DNA of 64,000 nucleotides, from contig NZ_SACK01000003.1 in NCBI RefSeq assembly GCF_004005815.1, positions 1 to 64,000 on the forward strand, given 5' to 3'. Numbering within the stretch: the stretch's first letter is position 1; each line of letters starts with the position of its first letter. The stretch comes from Mucilaginibacter limnophilus. Lineage in GTDB: Bacteria > Bacteroidota > Bacteroidia > Sphingobacteriales > Sphingobacteriaceae. Below, one piece after another: positions 41,794 to 51,547 of this stretch. The notes below the pieces were generated by a model, which was not told the origin of the DNA, did no database searches, and saw only the letters and a list, made by a program, of their open reading frames with translations. The position numbers were made by a program, and so were the translations under genes.

Positions 41794-44364
41794 ATGTCCG
41801 CATCGTTAAAGCTCAGCCAAAGAGAAACAACTTTTAACAACGAAGTTGTCGCCCGTTTTGAGTTGTATAACAGTTTGTTTCAAACACTTCCGTTTTATCA
41901 GGTAAAAGAGATAGGCATATTGCTGCCGTTCTTCAGCGCTCATTGCGAAAAGGGCGCCGCAAAGGAGCAATCTCCTACCGAAATTATTGAATCATTCTTT
42001 AAAAAACATGTACCGGATATCGACCACCAGGAACAGATAAACCGCATGTTCAGGTTTATTCAATATATCGAACGTCAGGTGGTTTTGTTTGATGCCATTG
42101 AAGATTCTTCATTCGGCAAGCTGAGCCGCGCCGATGTAGGTACCTTGCAAAGTTTACAGCAAACCGTTATAAACGAACAAACACGCAAAGACATCAGCGA
42201 TAAGTTTAAAGATTTTTCGCTCCGGCTGGTGCTAACTGCTCACCCTACGCAGTTTTATCCGGGTACAGTATTGGGTATTATGACAGACCTTATTGAGGCG
42301 CTGAAGCATAACGACCTTACTTCGATTGACGAACTGCTGCAGCAATTAGGTAAAACGCCTTTCTTTAATAAGACTTCGCCAACACCGGTTGACGAGGCGG
42401 TGAGCCTGATTTGGTTTATGGAGAATATTTTTTACCATGCCATGTCGGGTATACAAACTACCCTTGAGGAAGAATACGATATCGATGCGTCGAACCAGAT
42501 ATTGGAGCTTGGTTTTTGGCCGGGCGGCGACCGTGACGGCAACCCCAACGTAACCACCGATACTACCAAGTCAGTTGCCAGTATTTTAAGGCAGATATTA
42601 TTCAGGTGCTATTACCGTGATTTCAGGGTATTGAAACGCCGTATCACATTCAGGGGCTTTGGCAACACCATTGATAAGCTTGAAAAACTGCTTTATCAAA
42701 ACGCTTTTAACCCGCAGCGCGAACCGCACGATGTACAGGAAGAGCTGTTAAGCCTGCTGCAATCAATACATAAAACATTAATAACCGATCACGACAGCCT
42801 GTTTGTCGATGTGGTGGAAGGCATGATCCGCAAGGTGCGTTTGTTCGGTTGCTACTTCGCTACGCTTGATATCCGGCAGGACAGCCGCATATTACGTAAT
42901 GTATTTAAATATGCGTCCGAAAAAATATCCGAAGCAGGTATAAAGCCGGAATACTTCGAGTTTGACGAAGCAAAAAAGCTCAAGAACATCAAATTTAACG
43001 AGGCTGATTTCCTTTGCCCGGATGACGCCGACGAAATGACAAAGGATACGTTGAACACCATCCGCCTGGTGAAAAAGATTCAGCATGGCAACGGTGAAAA
43101 AGCCTGTCAGCGCTTTATTATAAGTAACTGTCAGCAGGCATCAGATATCCTTCAGCTTATCGATTTGTTTTTATGGAGCGGATGGGAAAAAGACCACCTG
43201 CCTATAGATTTTGTGCCGTTGTTTGAAACCGTGAACGACCTGCAGCATGCGGCCGGCGTAATGGAAAAACTTTACACGCATCCATTCTACAAAGAACACC
43301 TTAAACATCGCAACAACAAGCAAACCATCATGCTTGGCTTTAGCGATAGTACCAAAGACGGTGGTTACCTGATGGCCAACTGGTCGATATACAAAGGTAA
43401 AGTCGAGCTGACAGCTATGGCGCGTAAGTACAATATCGACCTGACATTTTTTGACGGCCGTGGCGGCCCGCCGGCACGTGGTGGTGGTAAAACACACCGT
43501 TTCTATTCATCAATGGGTAGTGAGATTGCCAACCGCCACATACAATTAACTATTCAGGGGCAAACTGTGAGTTCGCAATATGGCTCGGTTGAAACGGCAA
43601 GGTTCAATACCGAACAACTTATACACGCAGGTATTATATCAGCATTGCATCCTAATCAGCACGACTTGCTGGATGCAAAACATAAAAAACTGATAGGGGA
43701 TATGGCGGGCGAAAGCCACCGCCTGTTCCTTGAACTGCGCGAAGATCCGTTGTTTGTAGAATATCTCGAGAAATTCAGTCCGCTTAAATTGCTTTCACGT
43801 GTTAACATAAGCAGCCGCCCAACCAAGCGTAATGCCGATGCTCCGTTGAAGCTTGAAGACCTGCGCGCCATCAGCTTTGTAACCTCATGGAGCCAATTAA
43901 AACAAAGTATTCCCGGCTTTTATGGTGTAGGCACAGCCTTGAAGAAAATGAAAGACGAAGGCAGCTGGGAGCAGGTGCGTGACTTGTACAAAGGCTCAGG
44001 CTTTTTCCGTACCATGCTGGATAATTGCATGATGTCGATGTCTAAATCAGATTTCAGGGTAACGGCTTATCTGCAGAATGATGAAAAATTCGGCGCGTTC
44101 TGGACAAAGCTGCACAACGAGTTTGAGCTGACTAAAGCCTTATTGCTTGATTTGACCGGCAGCGAAGTATTGATGCAGGAGTATCCTGTTGAACGCCGCT
44201 CAATAGCTGTTCGAGAAAAAATAGTACTGCCGCTGGTAATTATGCAGCACTATGCTTTACAAGAGCTGAATAAAAACAGTCATCCCGAATTAAGTGAAAT
44301 TTACAATAAGCTTGTAGTGCGTACGGTGTATGGTATTGTGAATGCAGGCCGTAATCTGGCTTAA
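41794..44364 (+). CDS. ppc: Phosphoenolpyruvate carboxylase
   Basis: 856 residues. Carboxylates PEP to oxaloacetate, replenishing the TCA cycle. Catalytic motifs TAHPTQ (H150), GFWPGGDRDGNPNV, LGFSDSTKDGGYLMANW and FDGRGGPPARGGG are intact. It is slightly shorter than the E. coli enzyme (883), and the conserved C-terminal tetrapeptide QNTG is replaced: the protein ends NAGRNLA, which may alter allosteric feedback. Single gene with a 162-bp divergent upstream region shared with the FUSC gene. Confidence 0.96.
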   Translation: MSASLKLSQRETTFNNEVVARFELYNSLFQTLPFYQVKEIGILLPFFSAHCEKGAAKEQSPTEIIESFFKKHVPDIDHQEQINRMFRFIQYIERQVVLFDAIEDSSFGKLSRADVGTLQSLQQTVINEQTRKDISDKFKDFSLRLVLTAHPTQFYPGTVLGIMTDLIEALKHNDLTSIDELLQQLGKTPFFNKTSPTPVDEAVSLIWFMENIFYHAMSGIQTTLEEEYDIDASNQILELGFWPGGDRDGNPNVTTDTTKSVASILRQILFRCYYRDFRVLKRRITFRGFGNTIDKLEKLLYQNAFNPQREPHDVQEELLSLLQSIHKTLITDHDSLFVDVVEGMIRKVRLFGCYFATLDIRQDSRILRNVFKYASEKISEAGIKPEYFEFDEAKKLKNIKFNEADFLCPDDADEMTKDTLNTIRLVKKIQHGNGEKACQRFIISNCQQASDILQLIDLFLWSGWEKDHLPIDFVPLFETVNDLQHAAGVMEKLYTHPFYKEHLKHRNNKQTIMLGFSDSTKDGGYLMANWSIYKGKVELTAMARKYNIDLTFFDGRGGPPARGGGKTHRFYSSMGSEIANRHIQLTIQGQTVSSQYGSVETARFNTEQLIHAGIISALHPNQHDLLDAKHKKLIGDMAGESHRLFLELREDPLFVEYLEKFSPLKLLSRVNISSRPTKRNADAPLKLEDLRAISFVTSWSQLKQSIPGFYGVGTALKKMKDEGSWEQVRDLYKGSGFFRTMLDNCMMSMSKSDFRVTAYLQNDEKFGAFWTKLHNEFELTKALLLDLTGSEVLMQEYPVERRSIAVREKIVLPLVIMQHYALQELNKNSHPELSEIYNKLVVRTVYGIVNAGRNLA

Positions 44365-44446
44365 TTTTTTACTTAATAGTAAATTTATTAAACAGGAACC
44401 GCATAAAGTTGTTATGTTGGTGTTACCAATATAATAATTACTATCT

Positions 44447-44989
44447 ATGAGTAGGTTCATTTGTTCTGTATTCGGGCTTTTATTAATAGCATTTGTAGCT
44501 TTACAGGGTTGCGAGCAAAAGCGTCGCGCTAAGAATTTTAACAGCAACAGTCAAACACAGGTTGACGATGACAGTTATCGCTTTGTACAAAGCGCTGTAC
44601 TGGGCAGTCAAACCGAGATTGAGGCATCTATAGCTACAAAAAACTCTTCTAAAAACCCAAAAGTACTGGCATTTGCCGATATGATAATTAAAGACCATAA
44701 GGCACTGCTGGATAAACTGCGTGAAGTACAGGATGATAAAATGGTTTCGCATATGGATACCATGAGTACCGAAAGACAACAACAGGTGCTTGCCCTGTCA
44801 AAACAACCTGCCGGCTTTGATAAAGCATACGCGCAGATGATGGTAGAAGAGCATGAAAAAGCTGTTCAACTTTTTTCAGAAGCCTCTCACAGCCGTATAA
44901 AAAGCGTTTCTGATCTTGCCGAAAAAACTGTACCGAAGCTTAAAGCACACCTCGACTCGGCTAAAGCTTTGCAGGCTTCATTAAAATAA
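44447..44989 (+). CDS. DUF4142 domain lipoprotein
   Basis: 180 residues. Lipoprotein signal peptide with lipobox ALQGC (C22), then a ferritin-like four-helix DUF4142 domain (about 45-178: VQSAVLGSQTEIEASIATKNSSKNPKVLAFADMIIKDH). Envelope-located, function unknown. Start ATG 44447 gives a proper signal peptide. Its last 9 nt overlap the convergent DUF763 gene. Confidence 0.87.
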   Translation: MSRFICSVFGLLLIAFVALQGCEQKRRAKNFNSNSQTQVDDDSYRFVQSAVLGSQTEIEASIATKNSSKNPKVLAFADMIIKDHKALLDKLREVQDDKMVSHMDTMSTERQQQVLALSKQPAGFDKAYAQMMVEEHEKAVQLFSEASHSRIKSVSDLAEKTVPKLKAHLDSAKALQASLK

Positions 44990-46183
44990 TTTAAGCTGTT
45001 GCTGCTGTGGCGGGCGCTCTTTACCAAATACAGTGCGGCCGCCATAGCGCCACGAATTTTTCCGCTCTTCTTCAATCACCTTATCAAAATTCGCATTCGG
45101 TATAAAGTCCTGTTCGGCACGAACAGCTACAGTATGCAGCCTTTTAATCGCCTCACTTTTCTCACTGTTTCCCAATTTTGATTTATAAACGGCCGTTTGT
45201 AAAACGCCGATAGTTTCGTCGTACACTTTTGTTGGTACCGGGAAGGGATGCCCATCTTTGCCGCCATGTGCGAATGAAAACCGGGCAGGATCTTTAAATC
45301 TTGATGGCGAACCATGTATAACCTCACTAACCAAAGCCAGCGATTGCAGTGTACGCGGGCCAAGTCCCTGCAATAAAAGCAGCTCTTCAAAATCCTGGGG
45401 TTGTTTTTCCTGCGCCAGCCAAAGCACTGTACCCAAACGTTTTAAATCAACATTTTCGGCACGTACATCATGATGCGAGGGCATAATCAGATGCTTTATT
45501 TCCTTCAGCATCAGGTCTGGATTCTCTTTGGCAATCTGCATTACACCGTTGCGTGAAGGCTCAGCCTGCTTATCAGCCATATTCAGGATATAGCCTGTAT
45601 TCGGGCCGTAGATGGATGTATGCGGGTCGTCAACAAACGATTTGAGGCTTTCCGAATGCCAATGATAGCGCCTCGCGGTACGTGTAACATCGCTCATACC
45701 TTGCTGTATAACGCACCATTGCCCGGTATTGCTTACTATAAAATTGTGGGTGTATAGCTGAAAGCCGTCCTGTACGGCAGTATTATCAACCTTGGCGCTT
45801 AGTTTACTGCATTTAACCAGGTGATTGCCATCCAGTCCGGTAGTGTTGCAAACCTTCAGTAGCTCGGCCGGCGTGTTGGTTGAATGTTTGCCTTTGCCGC
45901 CGCAGATATAAATACCCAGTTCTTTACTATGCGGATTGACGGAACGCTTCAACGCGCCCATAACCGATGTGGTAATGCCCGACGAATGCCAGTCCATACC
46001 CATAACGGCGCCCATGCTTTGAAACCAGAACGGATCGCTTAGGCGGGTGAGCACTTCATTGGTACCATAATCAGCAACGATATTCTCAACAATTGCCAGC
46101 CCGAGTTTAGCCATACGTTCGGCAAGCCATGTTGGTACATAGCCGTAATGCAAAGGAAGATCGGCATTGCCTGAGCGTTTCAT
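44981..46183 (-). CDS. DUF763 domain protein
   Basis: 400 residues, soluble. It opens with the family signature MKRSGNADLPLHYGYVPTWLAERM and continues with GVTGAL-like and YIxGGKGKHS blocks (IYICGGKGKHSTNTP), and a C-terminal HhH-like LLLLQGLGPRTLQSLALVSEVIHG. The family occurs across bacteria and archaea; function not established, although the HhH-like motif suggests nucleic acid contact. Starts at ATG 46183, divergent from the SMP-30-like gene. Confidence 0.87.
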   Translation of the reverse strand: MKRSGNADLPLHYGYVPTWLAERMAKLGLAIVENIVADYGTNEVLTRLSDPFWFQSMGAVMGMDWHSSGITTSVMGALKRSVNPHSKELGIYICGGKGKHSTNTPAELLKVCNTTGLDGNHLVKCSKLSAKVDNTAVQDGFQLYTHNFIVSNTGQWCVIQQGMSDVTRTARRYHWHSESLKSFVDDPHTSIYGPNTGYILNMADKQAEPSRNGVMQIAKENPDLMLKEIKHLIMPSHHDVRAENVDLKRLGTVLWLAQEKQPQDFEELLLLQGLGPRTLQSLALVSEVIHGSPSRFKDPARFSFAHGGKDGHPFPVPTKVYDETIGVLQTAVYKSKLGNSEKSEAIKRLHTVAVRAEQDFIPNANFDKVIEEERKNSWRYGGRTVFGKERPPQQQQLKLF

Positions 46184-46222
46184 GCTAACAAAGTTAGCAA
46201 TTTATTTATTGTAAATGAATTT

Positions 46223-46230
46223 TATATTTG
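46223..46230 (+). promoter_or_regulatory. -7 element of the SMP-30-like gene
   Basis: TATATTTG (TAnnTTTG) 20 nt before the chosen ATG at 46251. It lies downstream of the alternative start at 46215, which argues against that start. No good -33. Confidence 0.45.
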
Positions 46231-46250
46231 TAAGCATCTATATAAAACCT

Positions 46251-47189
46251 ATGAAAAAAATCATCTACATCAGCCTGGCGCATTTGGTACTGTTTGTCGC
46301 TTTTGCTTTTAAGCCTGACTTTAGCGCTCCCAAATTTGATTTTACAATGCAGGACACCACGTATAACCTGTTTGAGGCAGGAGCGACACCGCAGCTTGTG
46401 TCGGGGCAGTTCATATTTACTGAAGGACCGGCAACTGATAAATATGGTAATGTTTTTTTCACCGATCAGCCGAATAATAAGATATGGAAGTATGATACTG
46501 ATGGTAAACTTTCGGTATTTATGGATAATGCCGGGCGCAGCAACGGCTTGTATTTTGACAAGAAAGGCAATTTGATAGCTTGTGCCGATGAGCATAACCA
46601 GTTATGGTCTATCACGCCTGATGGCAAAGTAAAAGTGTTGGTAAAAGATCTTGACGGCAAACTGTTGAACGGCCCCAACGATGTTTGGATAACGCCTAAC
46701 GGCGACATGTTCTTTACTGATCCATACTACCAGCGCGACTACTGGACACGTAAATCATCAGCCCTTGACGGAGAGAAATTATATTACCTGGCAAAGAACA
46801 GTTCAAAACCGGTGGTAGCCGACGCTCAATTTAAACAGCCGAATGGCATTGTAGGTACTGCCGATGGTAAGTATTTGTATGTAGCCGATATTGGAGATAA
46901 TAAAACCTACCGCTATAACATTGGCAAAAACGGACAGTTAACCAATAAAACATTGCTTATAACACAGGGGTCGGACGGGATGACCGTTGATAACCTCGGC
47001 AATATTTATCTGACAGGAAAAGGTGTAACCATTTACAGCCCGGAAGGGAAGAAGATAACTAACATACCCATTCCTGAGCAATGGACAGGCAATGTTGTTT
47101 TCGGGGGGAAGAACAGGGATGTATTATTTATCACCGCTTCAAAAGGCATTTATATTTTAAAGATGAAGGTGAAAGGTGGGGATAAATAA
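46251..47189 (+). CDS. SMP-30/gluconolactonase family beta-propeller protein
   Basis: 312 residues with an N-terminal signal segment (about 1-22, KKIIYISLAHLVLFVAFAF), then a six-bladed propeller: FTEGPATDKYGNVFFTDQPNNKIW, GRSNGLYFDKKGNL, NGPNDVWITPNGDMFFTDPYY and KQPNGIVGTADGKYLYVAD carry the Ca-binding Glu/Asn/Asp residues of the family. Likely periplasmic lactonase, for example on gluconolactone or related sugar lactones. Near xylose genes but on a separate transcript. Start fixed by the signal peptide and the upstream -7 element. Confidence 0.87.
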   Translation: MKKIIYISLAHLVLFVAFAFKPDFSAPKFDFTMQDTTYNLFEAGATPQLVSGQFIFTEGPATDKYGNVFFTDQPNNKIWKYDTDGKLSVFMDNAGRSNGLYFDKKGNLIACADEHNQLWSITPDGKVKVLVKDLDGKLLNGPNDVWITPNGDMFFTDPYYQRDYWTRKSSALDGEKLYYLAKNSSKPVVADAQFKQPNGIVGTADGKYLYVADIGDNKTYRYNIGKNGQLTNKTLLITQGSDGMTVDNLGNIYLTGKGVTIYSPEGKKITNIPIPEQWTGNVVFGGKNRDVLFITASKGIYILKMKVKGGDK

Positions 47190-47193
47190 TGCT

Positions 47194-47419
47194 ACTGCCA
47201 AAATTTTGCAGTGTTGACGGGTGTTGACGGGGTGTTGATTTTTACCTTTTCAGGTGTTGACGGTGTTGACTTCCTGACGTTTGCAGAACTTTCCGCCTAC
47301 AGTAATAATATTATAAGTTGCTTATAGTAAGGTAAGTAAATTGCTTTTTATAATATACCGGTTTAACCACTGCCAATATTTTGACAGTGTTGACGGGTGT
47401 TGACTCTGTTGACGTCAAC
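47194..47419. repeat. GTTGAC-rich repeat zone with a duplicated 35-36 bp block
   Basis: GTTGAC occurs at 47213, 47223, 47256, 47265, 47389, 47399 and 47408 (plus GTTGAT at 47234), mostly 9-10 nt apart. ACTGCCAA(A/T)ATTTTG...GTTGACGGGTGTTGAC occurs twice (47194-47228 and 47369-47404). The last hexamer is part of a perfect palindrome GTTGACGTCAAC (47408-47419). The zone fills the gap between two convergent genes, so a promoter role is not obvious. Confidence 0.8.
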
Positions 47420-47431
47420 ACCTGCACAAAA

Positions 47432-48460
47432 TTACTTCCTCGACGTTGATGCCCTGACGATCAATTTAGGCTTTACACTGATGGTACGCGGTACTACCGT
47501 AGTGTCCTTATTTTCCGATTCCTGGAAGTACAGGTTGGCTATGGTTTTTCCCATGTACTGCGAAAACTGGTCGATTGTGGTGATGGACGGACTGGTGAGT
47601 TCGGTAAATGGTTCGTTAGCATATCCCAAAATGCCTAACTCAGTCGGTACCTTAAAGCCCATTGAAGTAGCAACCTCCAACACGCCCAATGCAGAGAAAT
47701 CAGAAGTAGAAGCGAAGATGGCATCAGGCGGTTCTGGCAGGCTCAGCAGTTTGCGGGTAGCCTCGGCGCCCAGTTCCTTGGTCCAGGCATTCTCGATTAT
47801 CAGTTCATCTATTACAGGTATTTTATGCTTGTTCAGCGCTTTAAGATAGCCTTCCTTACGTTGCCTGAAGATGTTTAGCGTTTGCGGCCCCTCAAGCAAG
47901 GCAATGCGCTTATACCCTTGGTCGATAAGGTGGGTGATGGCCTCAAATGTTGCCTGCTCGTTATCATTGATCACCTTAAGCGTCTCAATCTCGTCAGCCA
48001 CACGGTCAAACTGTATCAACTGAATGCCATGATCGATTACATTTTGCAGGTGCGAGTAGTCTGTCCCCTCAATTGCAACCGATATCACAATACAATCAAC
48101 ATGCTGGTTAATAAGCGCGTTAATGCACTTTATTTCTTTCTCGTGCGATTCATTCGATTGGCAAATGATGAGATTAAAATTCTTGCTATAAGTAGTTTCC
48201 TCAATCCCTGCAATTACATTCGAAAAGAAATTCTGATTGATACGTGGCACCACAACCCCAATAGTTTTCGTCTGCCCCTTACGCAGGTTAGACGCCAGCA
48301 CATTGCGCTTATAATTGAGTTCGGCAGCGGTTTTAAGTATCAGCTTTTTTGTTTCCTCATTAACATGATTGCTGTTGTTGAGCGCGCGCGATACCGACGA
48401 TGCTGTGATATTCAGCTTTTCGGCTATATCATATATTGTGGTGCGTTTTTTGGGTTTCAT
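47432..48460 (-). CDS. LacI-family transcriptional regulator
   Basis: 342 residues. N-terminal HTH (TTIYDIAEKLNITASSVSRALNN, about 6-28) with hinge helix (NYKRNVLASNLRKG), then a periplasmic-binding-protein-like sensor domain (about 60-335). Divergent from xylB-xylA with 120 bp between starts, so it is the likely local repressor or activator of xylose catabolism; ligand presumably a pentose or derived metabolite. A perfect palindrome in the shared intergenic region is a suitable operator. Confidence 0.92.
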   Translation of the reverse strand: MKPKKRTTIYDIAEKLNITASSVSRALNNSNHVNEETKKLILKTAAELNYKRNVLASNLRKGQTKTIGVVVPRINQNFFSNVIAGIEETTYSKNFNLIICQSNESHEKEIKCINALINQHVDCIVISVAIEGTDYSHLQNVIDHGIQLIQFDRVADEIETLKVINDNEQATFEAITHLIDQGYKRIALLEGPQTLNIFRQRKEGYLKALNKHKIPVIDELIIENAWTKELGAEATRKLLSLPEPPDAIFASTSDFSALGVLEVATSMGFKVPTELGILGYANEPFTELTSPSITTIDQFSQYMGKTIANLYFQESENKDTTVVPRTISVKPKLIVRASTSRK

Positions 48461-48491
48461 GAAAGGTTAAAGCTACTGAAAAATAATTTAA

Positions 48492-48503
48492 GCAATCGAT
48501 TGC
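48492..48503. promoter_or_regulatory. LacI-type operator
   Basis: GCAATCGATTGC is a perfect 12-bp palindrome with a central CG, as in many LacI-family sites, located between the divergent regulator gene and xylB (32 nt from the regulator start, 78 nt from xylB). Confidence 0.55.
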
Positions 48504-48580
48504 AGGTTTGAAAATTAACTCTAAATTCGTTGCAAAATAATAATTATACGTATTCCTAAAAATAAACCTGACGTTTACAT

Positions 48581-50062
48581 ATGCTTTTATTAGGTATTGA
48601 TATCGGCACCTCGTCGGTAAAAGTATGCGTTGTTGATGCTGATACGCAGCAGATAGTTACTTCGGCGCAGTACCCGGACGAAGAATCGCCCATAATTTCT
48701 TTACAACCGGGCTGGGCCGAACAATCACCCGCTATGTGGTGGGAGCAAATGCAGCAAGCGCTTAAACGCTGTCATGCCACAGGCACTTACAATCCCAACG
48801 ATATTGCAGCTATAGGCATTGCCTACCAAATGCATGGTTTGGTTTTGGTAGATAAAGACCAAAACTTACTGCGTAACAGCATCATATGGTGCGACAGCCG
48901 CGCCGTTGAAATAGGAGACAAGGCGTTTGATGCCATCGGTCACGACAAATGTTTGTCAACCATGCTGAATTCGCCAGGTAATTTTACGGCCTCGAAACTG
49001 GCATGGGTAAAAGCAAATGAGCCGGAAGTTTACGCGAAGATCGATAAGATCATGCTTCCGGGTGATTACATTGCCATGAAGCTGACAGGAGAGATCACCA
49101 CTTCTGAATCGGCGCTTTCTGAAGGTATATTTTTCGATTTTAAGAATAACAGTATAGCCAAGCAGGTGACAAATTACTACGGTTTCGACGAGTCGCTATT
49201 TCCACCCGTACACCCTGTTTTCTCTTCTCATGGCACTGTTCTGCAATCGATGGCAGGGCAACTGGGCATACCTGAAGGCATACCCGTGGCTTATAAAGCA
49301 GGCGACCAGCCGAACAATGCTTTGTCACTAAATGTGCTAAATCCCGGAGAAGTTGCCGCAACAGCAGGTACCTCGGGTGTGATATATGGCGTGAGCGACA
49401 AGCTGAGGTTCGATCCGCAATCGCGGGTAAATACATTTGCCCATGTTAACTATGCGCATGATTTGCAGCGACTTGGCGTATTGCTTTGCATTAACGGTAC
49501 GGGGAGCCTTTACCGCTGGACGAAAAATTTGTTTGGTACTACCATTGGCTATCATCAGATGAACGATGAAGCCACGCAGGTTCCGCTTGGCAGTAACGGT
49601 TTGCGCATACTGCCTTTTGGTAACGGCGCCGAACGTATGCTTAACAATAAACTGGTAGGTGTGCATCTGCATCATATTGACCTGAATTTGCATACCCGGG
49701 CGCATATTTTCCGCGCAGTGCAAGAGGGCATTGCATGTGCTTTTCGTTACGGGCTTGATATTATGCGCGAGAACGGCATGAACCCAACTGTAATCCGTGC
49801 CGGAAGGAGCAACCTGTTCCTGAGCCGCCTGTTTACCGAAACCTTTGTAAATGTTACCGGCGTGCCTGTCGAGTTATATAAAAACGATGGTAGCGCCGGG
49901 GCAGCATTAGGTGCCGGGATAGGTGCAGGCATCTTTACTTCGCCGGCTGAAGCATTTTCAAACATGCAGCGTATCGACGTAGTTGAGCCATCAGGCAGTG
50001 CTATGGAGCCTGTTTACGCCGAGTGGAAGGCACTACTCGACCGTGAGTTATTAATTAATTAA
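48581..50062 (+). CDS. xylB: Xylulokinase
   Basis: 493 residues, FGGY carbohydrate kinase. Phosphorylates D-xylulose to xylulose-5-phosphate, feeding the pentose phosphate pathway. Visible: [16 protein letters not shown] (N-terminal phosphate loop), QMHGLV, the catalytic-Asp region [14 protein letters not shown], and a C-terminal [29 protein letters not shown] signature. Followed 28 nt later by xylA, forming an operon. Confidence 0.95.
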   Translation: MLLLGIDIGTSSVKVCVVDADTQQIVTSAQYPDEESPIISLQPGWAEQSPAMWWEQMQQALKRCHATGTYNPNDIAAIGIAYQMHGLVLVDKDQNLLRNSIIWCDSRAVEIGDKAFDAIGHDKCLSTMLNSPGNFTASKLAWVKANEPEVYAKIDKIMLPGDYIAMKLTGEITTSESALSEGIFFDFKNNSIAKQVTNYYGFDESLFPPVHPVFSSHGTVLQSMAGQLGIPEGIPVAYKAGDQPNNALSLNVLNPGEVAATAGTSGVIYGVSDKLRFDPQSRVNTFAHVNYAHDLQRLGVLLCINGTGSLYRWTKNLFGTTIGYHQMNDEATQVPLGSNGLRILPFGNGAERMLNNKLVGVHLHHIDLNLHTRAHIFRAVQEGIACAFRYGLDIMRENGMNPTVIRAGRSNLFLSRLFTETFVNVTGVPVELYKNDGSAGAALGAGIGAGIFTSPAEAFSNMQRIDVVEPSGSAMEPVYAEWKALLDRELLIN

Positions 50063-50090
50063 AACACATAATAATCTAATAAACAATAAT

Positions 50091-51419
50091 ATGAGTGTAA
50101 TAACCGGAGACAAGGAATTTTTTAAAGGAATTGGCCAGATCAAATTTGAAGGTCTGGAGTCAGACAATCCCTTAGCGTTCAGATGGTATGATGAGAACAG
50201 GGTTGTAGCGGGCAAAACCATGAAAGAACATCTGCGCTTTGCATGTGCTTACTGGCATTCATTCAACGGTACCGGTGCTGATCCGTTTGGAGGGCCGACC
50301 CACGTTTTTGCATGGGATGAAAAAGCCGACGCTGTTGAGCGCGCTAAAGACAAGATGGATGCGGCTTTTGAGTTCATTACTAAAATGAACCTGCCTTTTT
50401 ACTGTTTTCATGATGTTGACGTGGTTGATTACACTGATGATGTGAATGATAACGATCGCAGACTTCAGGGACTTGTTGAATATGCAAAACAAAAACAAGC
50501 GGATAGCGGTGTGAAACTACTTTGGGGTACTGCTAACCTGTTTAGCCACAAACGTTACATGAACGGCGCTTCAACAAATCCTGATTTTCACGTACTGGCG
50601 CATGCCGGCGCGCAGGTTAAAGGCGCGCTTGACGCTACAATTGCTTTAGGCGGTGAAAACTATGTATTCTGGGGTGGTCGTGAAGGTTATATGACTTTGT
50701 TGAACACCGACATGAAACGCGAGCAGGAGCATTTAGCCAAATTTTTACATACAGCAAAAGACTATGCCCGCAAACAAGGCTTTAAAGGCACTTTCTTTAT
50801 CGAGCCGAAACCATGTGAACCAACCAAGCATCAGTATGACTATGACGCGGCAACCGTATTAGGCTTCCTGCAGAAATATGATCTTTTGAACGACTTTAAA
50901 CTGAACCTTGAGGTAAACCATGCTACACTGGCTGGGCATACATTCCAGCATGAGCTTCAGGTGGCTGTTGACGCAGGTTTATTAGGTTCGATAGATGCCA
51001 ACCGTGGTGATTATCAAAACGGCTGGGATACCGACCAGTTTCCGAATGATATTAACGAACTAACCGAGGCAATGCTGATCATTCTTGAAGGCGGCGGCTT
51101 CCAGGGAGGTGGTATCAACTTCGACGCGAAGATCCGTCGTAACTCAACAGACCCGGCTGATCTGTTTTACGCGCATATCGGCGGCATGGACACTTTTGCA
51201 CGTGCGCTTGTAACTGCAGATAACATCCTTCAAAAATCTGATTACAAAAAGATCAGAACTGACCGTTATGCATCTTTCGACAGCGGTGCCGGTGCTGATT
51301 TTGAAGCAGGTAAACTATCATTAGAAGATTTAAGGCAATATGCTGCCAATAACGGTGAGCCTGCAACCATAAGCGGCAAACAGGAATATCTTGAAAACCT
51401 GATCAACCGTTATATCTAA
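50091..51419 (+). CDS. xylA: Xylose isomerase
   Basis: 442 residues, class II xylose isomerase (long N-terminus), converting xylose to xylulose. FHDVDVVD carries the catalytic His, WGGREGY the substrate contact, [16 protein letters not shown] and [10 protein letters not shown] the two-metal site, and [10 protein letters not shown] the C-terminal metal ligands. Complete. Second gene of the xyl operon; a hairpin follows 11 nt after the stop. Confidence 0.97.
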   Translation: MSVITGDKEFFKGIGQIKFEGLESDNPLAFRWYDENRVVAGKTMKEHLRFACAYWHSFNGTGADPFGGPTHVFAWDEKADAVERAKDKMDAAFEFITKMNLPFYCFHDVDVVDYTDDVNDNDRRLQGLVEYAKQKQADSGVKLLWGTANLFSHKRYMNGASTNPDFHVLAHAGAQVKGALDATIALGGENYVFWGGREGYMTLLNTDMKREQEHLAKFLHTAKDYARKQGFKGTFFIEPKPCEPTKHQYDYDAATVLGFLQKYDLLNDFKLNLEVNHATLAGHTFQHELQVAVDAGLLGSIDANRGDYQNGWDTDQFPNDINELTEAMLIILEGGGFQGGGINFDAKIRRNSTDPADLFYAHIGGMDTFARALVTADNILQKSDYKKIRTDRYASFDSGAGADFEAGKLSLEDLRQYAANNGEPATISGKQEYLENLINRYI

Positions 51420-51430
51420 TATTTTTCTTC

Positions 51431-51466
51431 AGCAGATGATTGATAAATCCTTGTCAGTCATCTGCT
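51431..51466 (+). terminator. Hairpin after xylA
   Basis: AGCAGATGA (51431-51439) and TCATCTGCT (51458-51466) form a 9-bp stem, then TTAT. Probable end or attenuation point of the xyl operon before the DUF5703 gene. Confidence 0.55.
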
Positions 51467-51547
51467 TTATACTGATCTGCCTCATACCTTCGTATCAATC
51501 AAATGCTGTAAATACTCACGGCTTCCAACCAACATATCTAACCTGAA

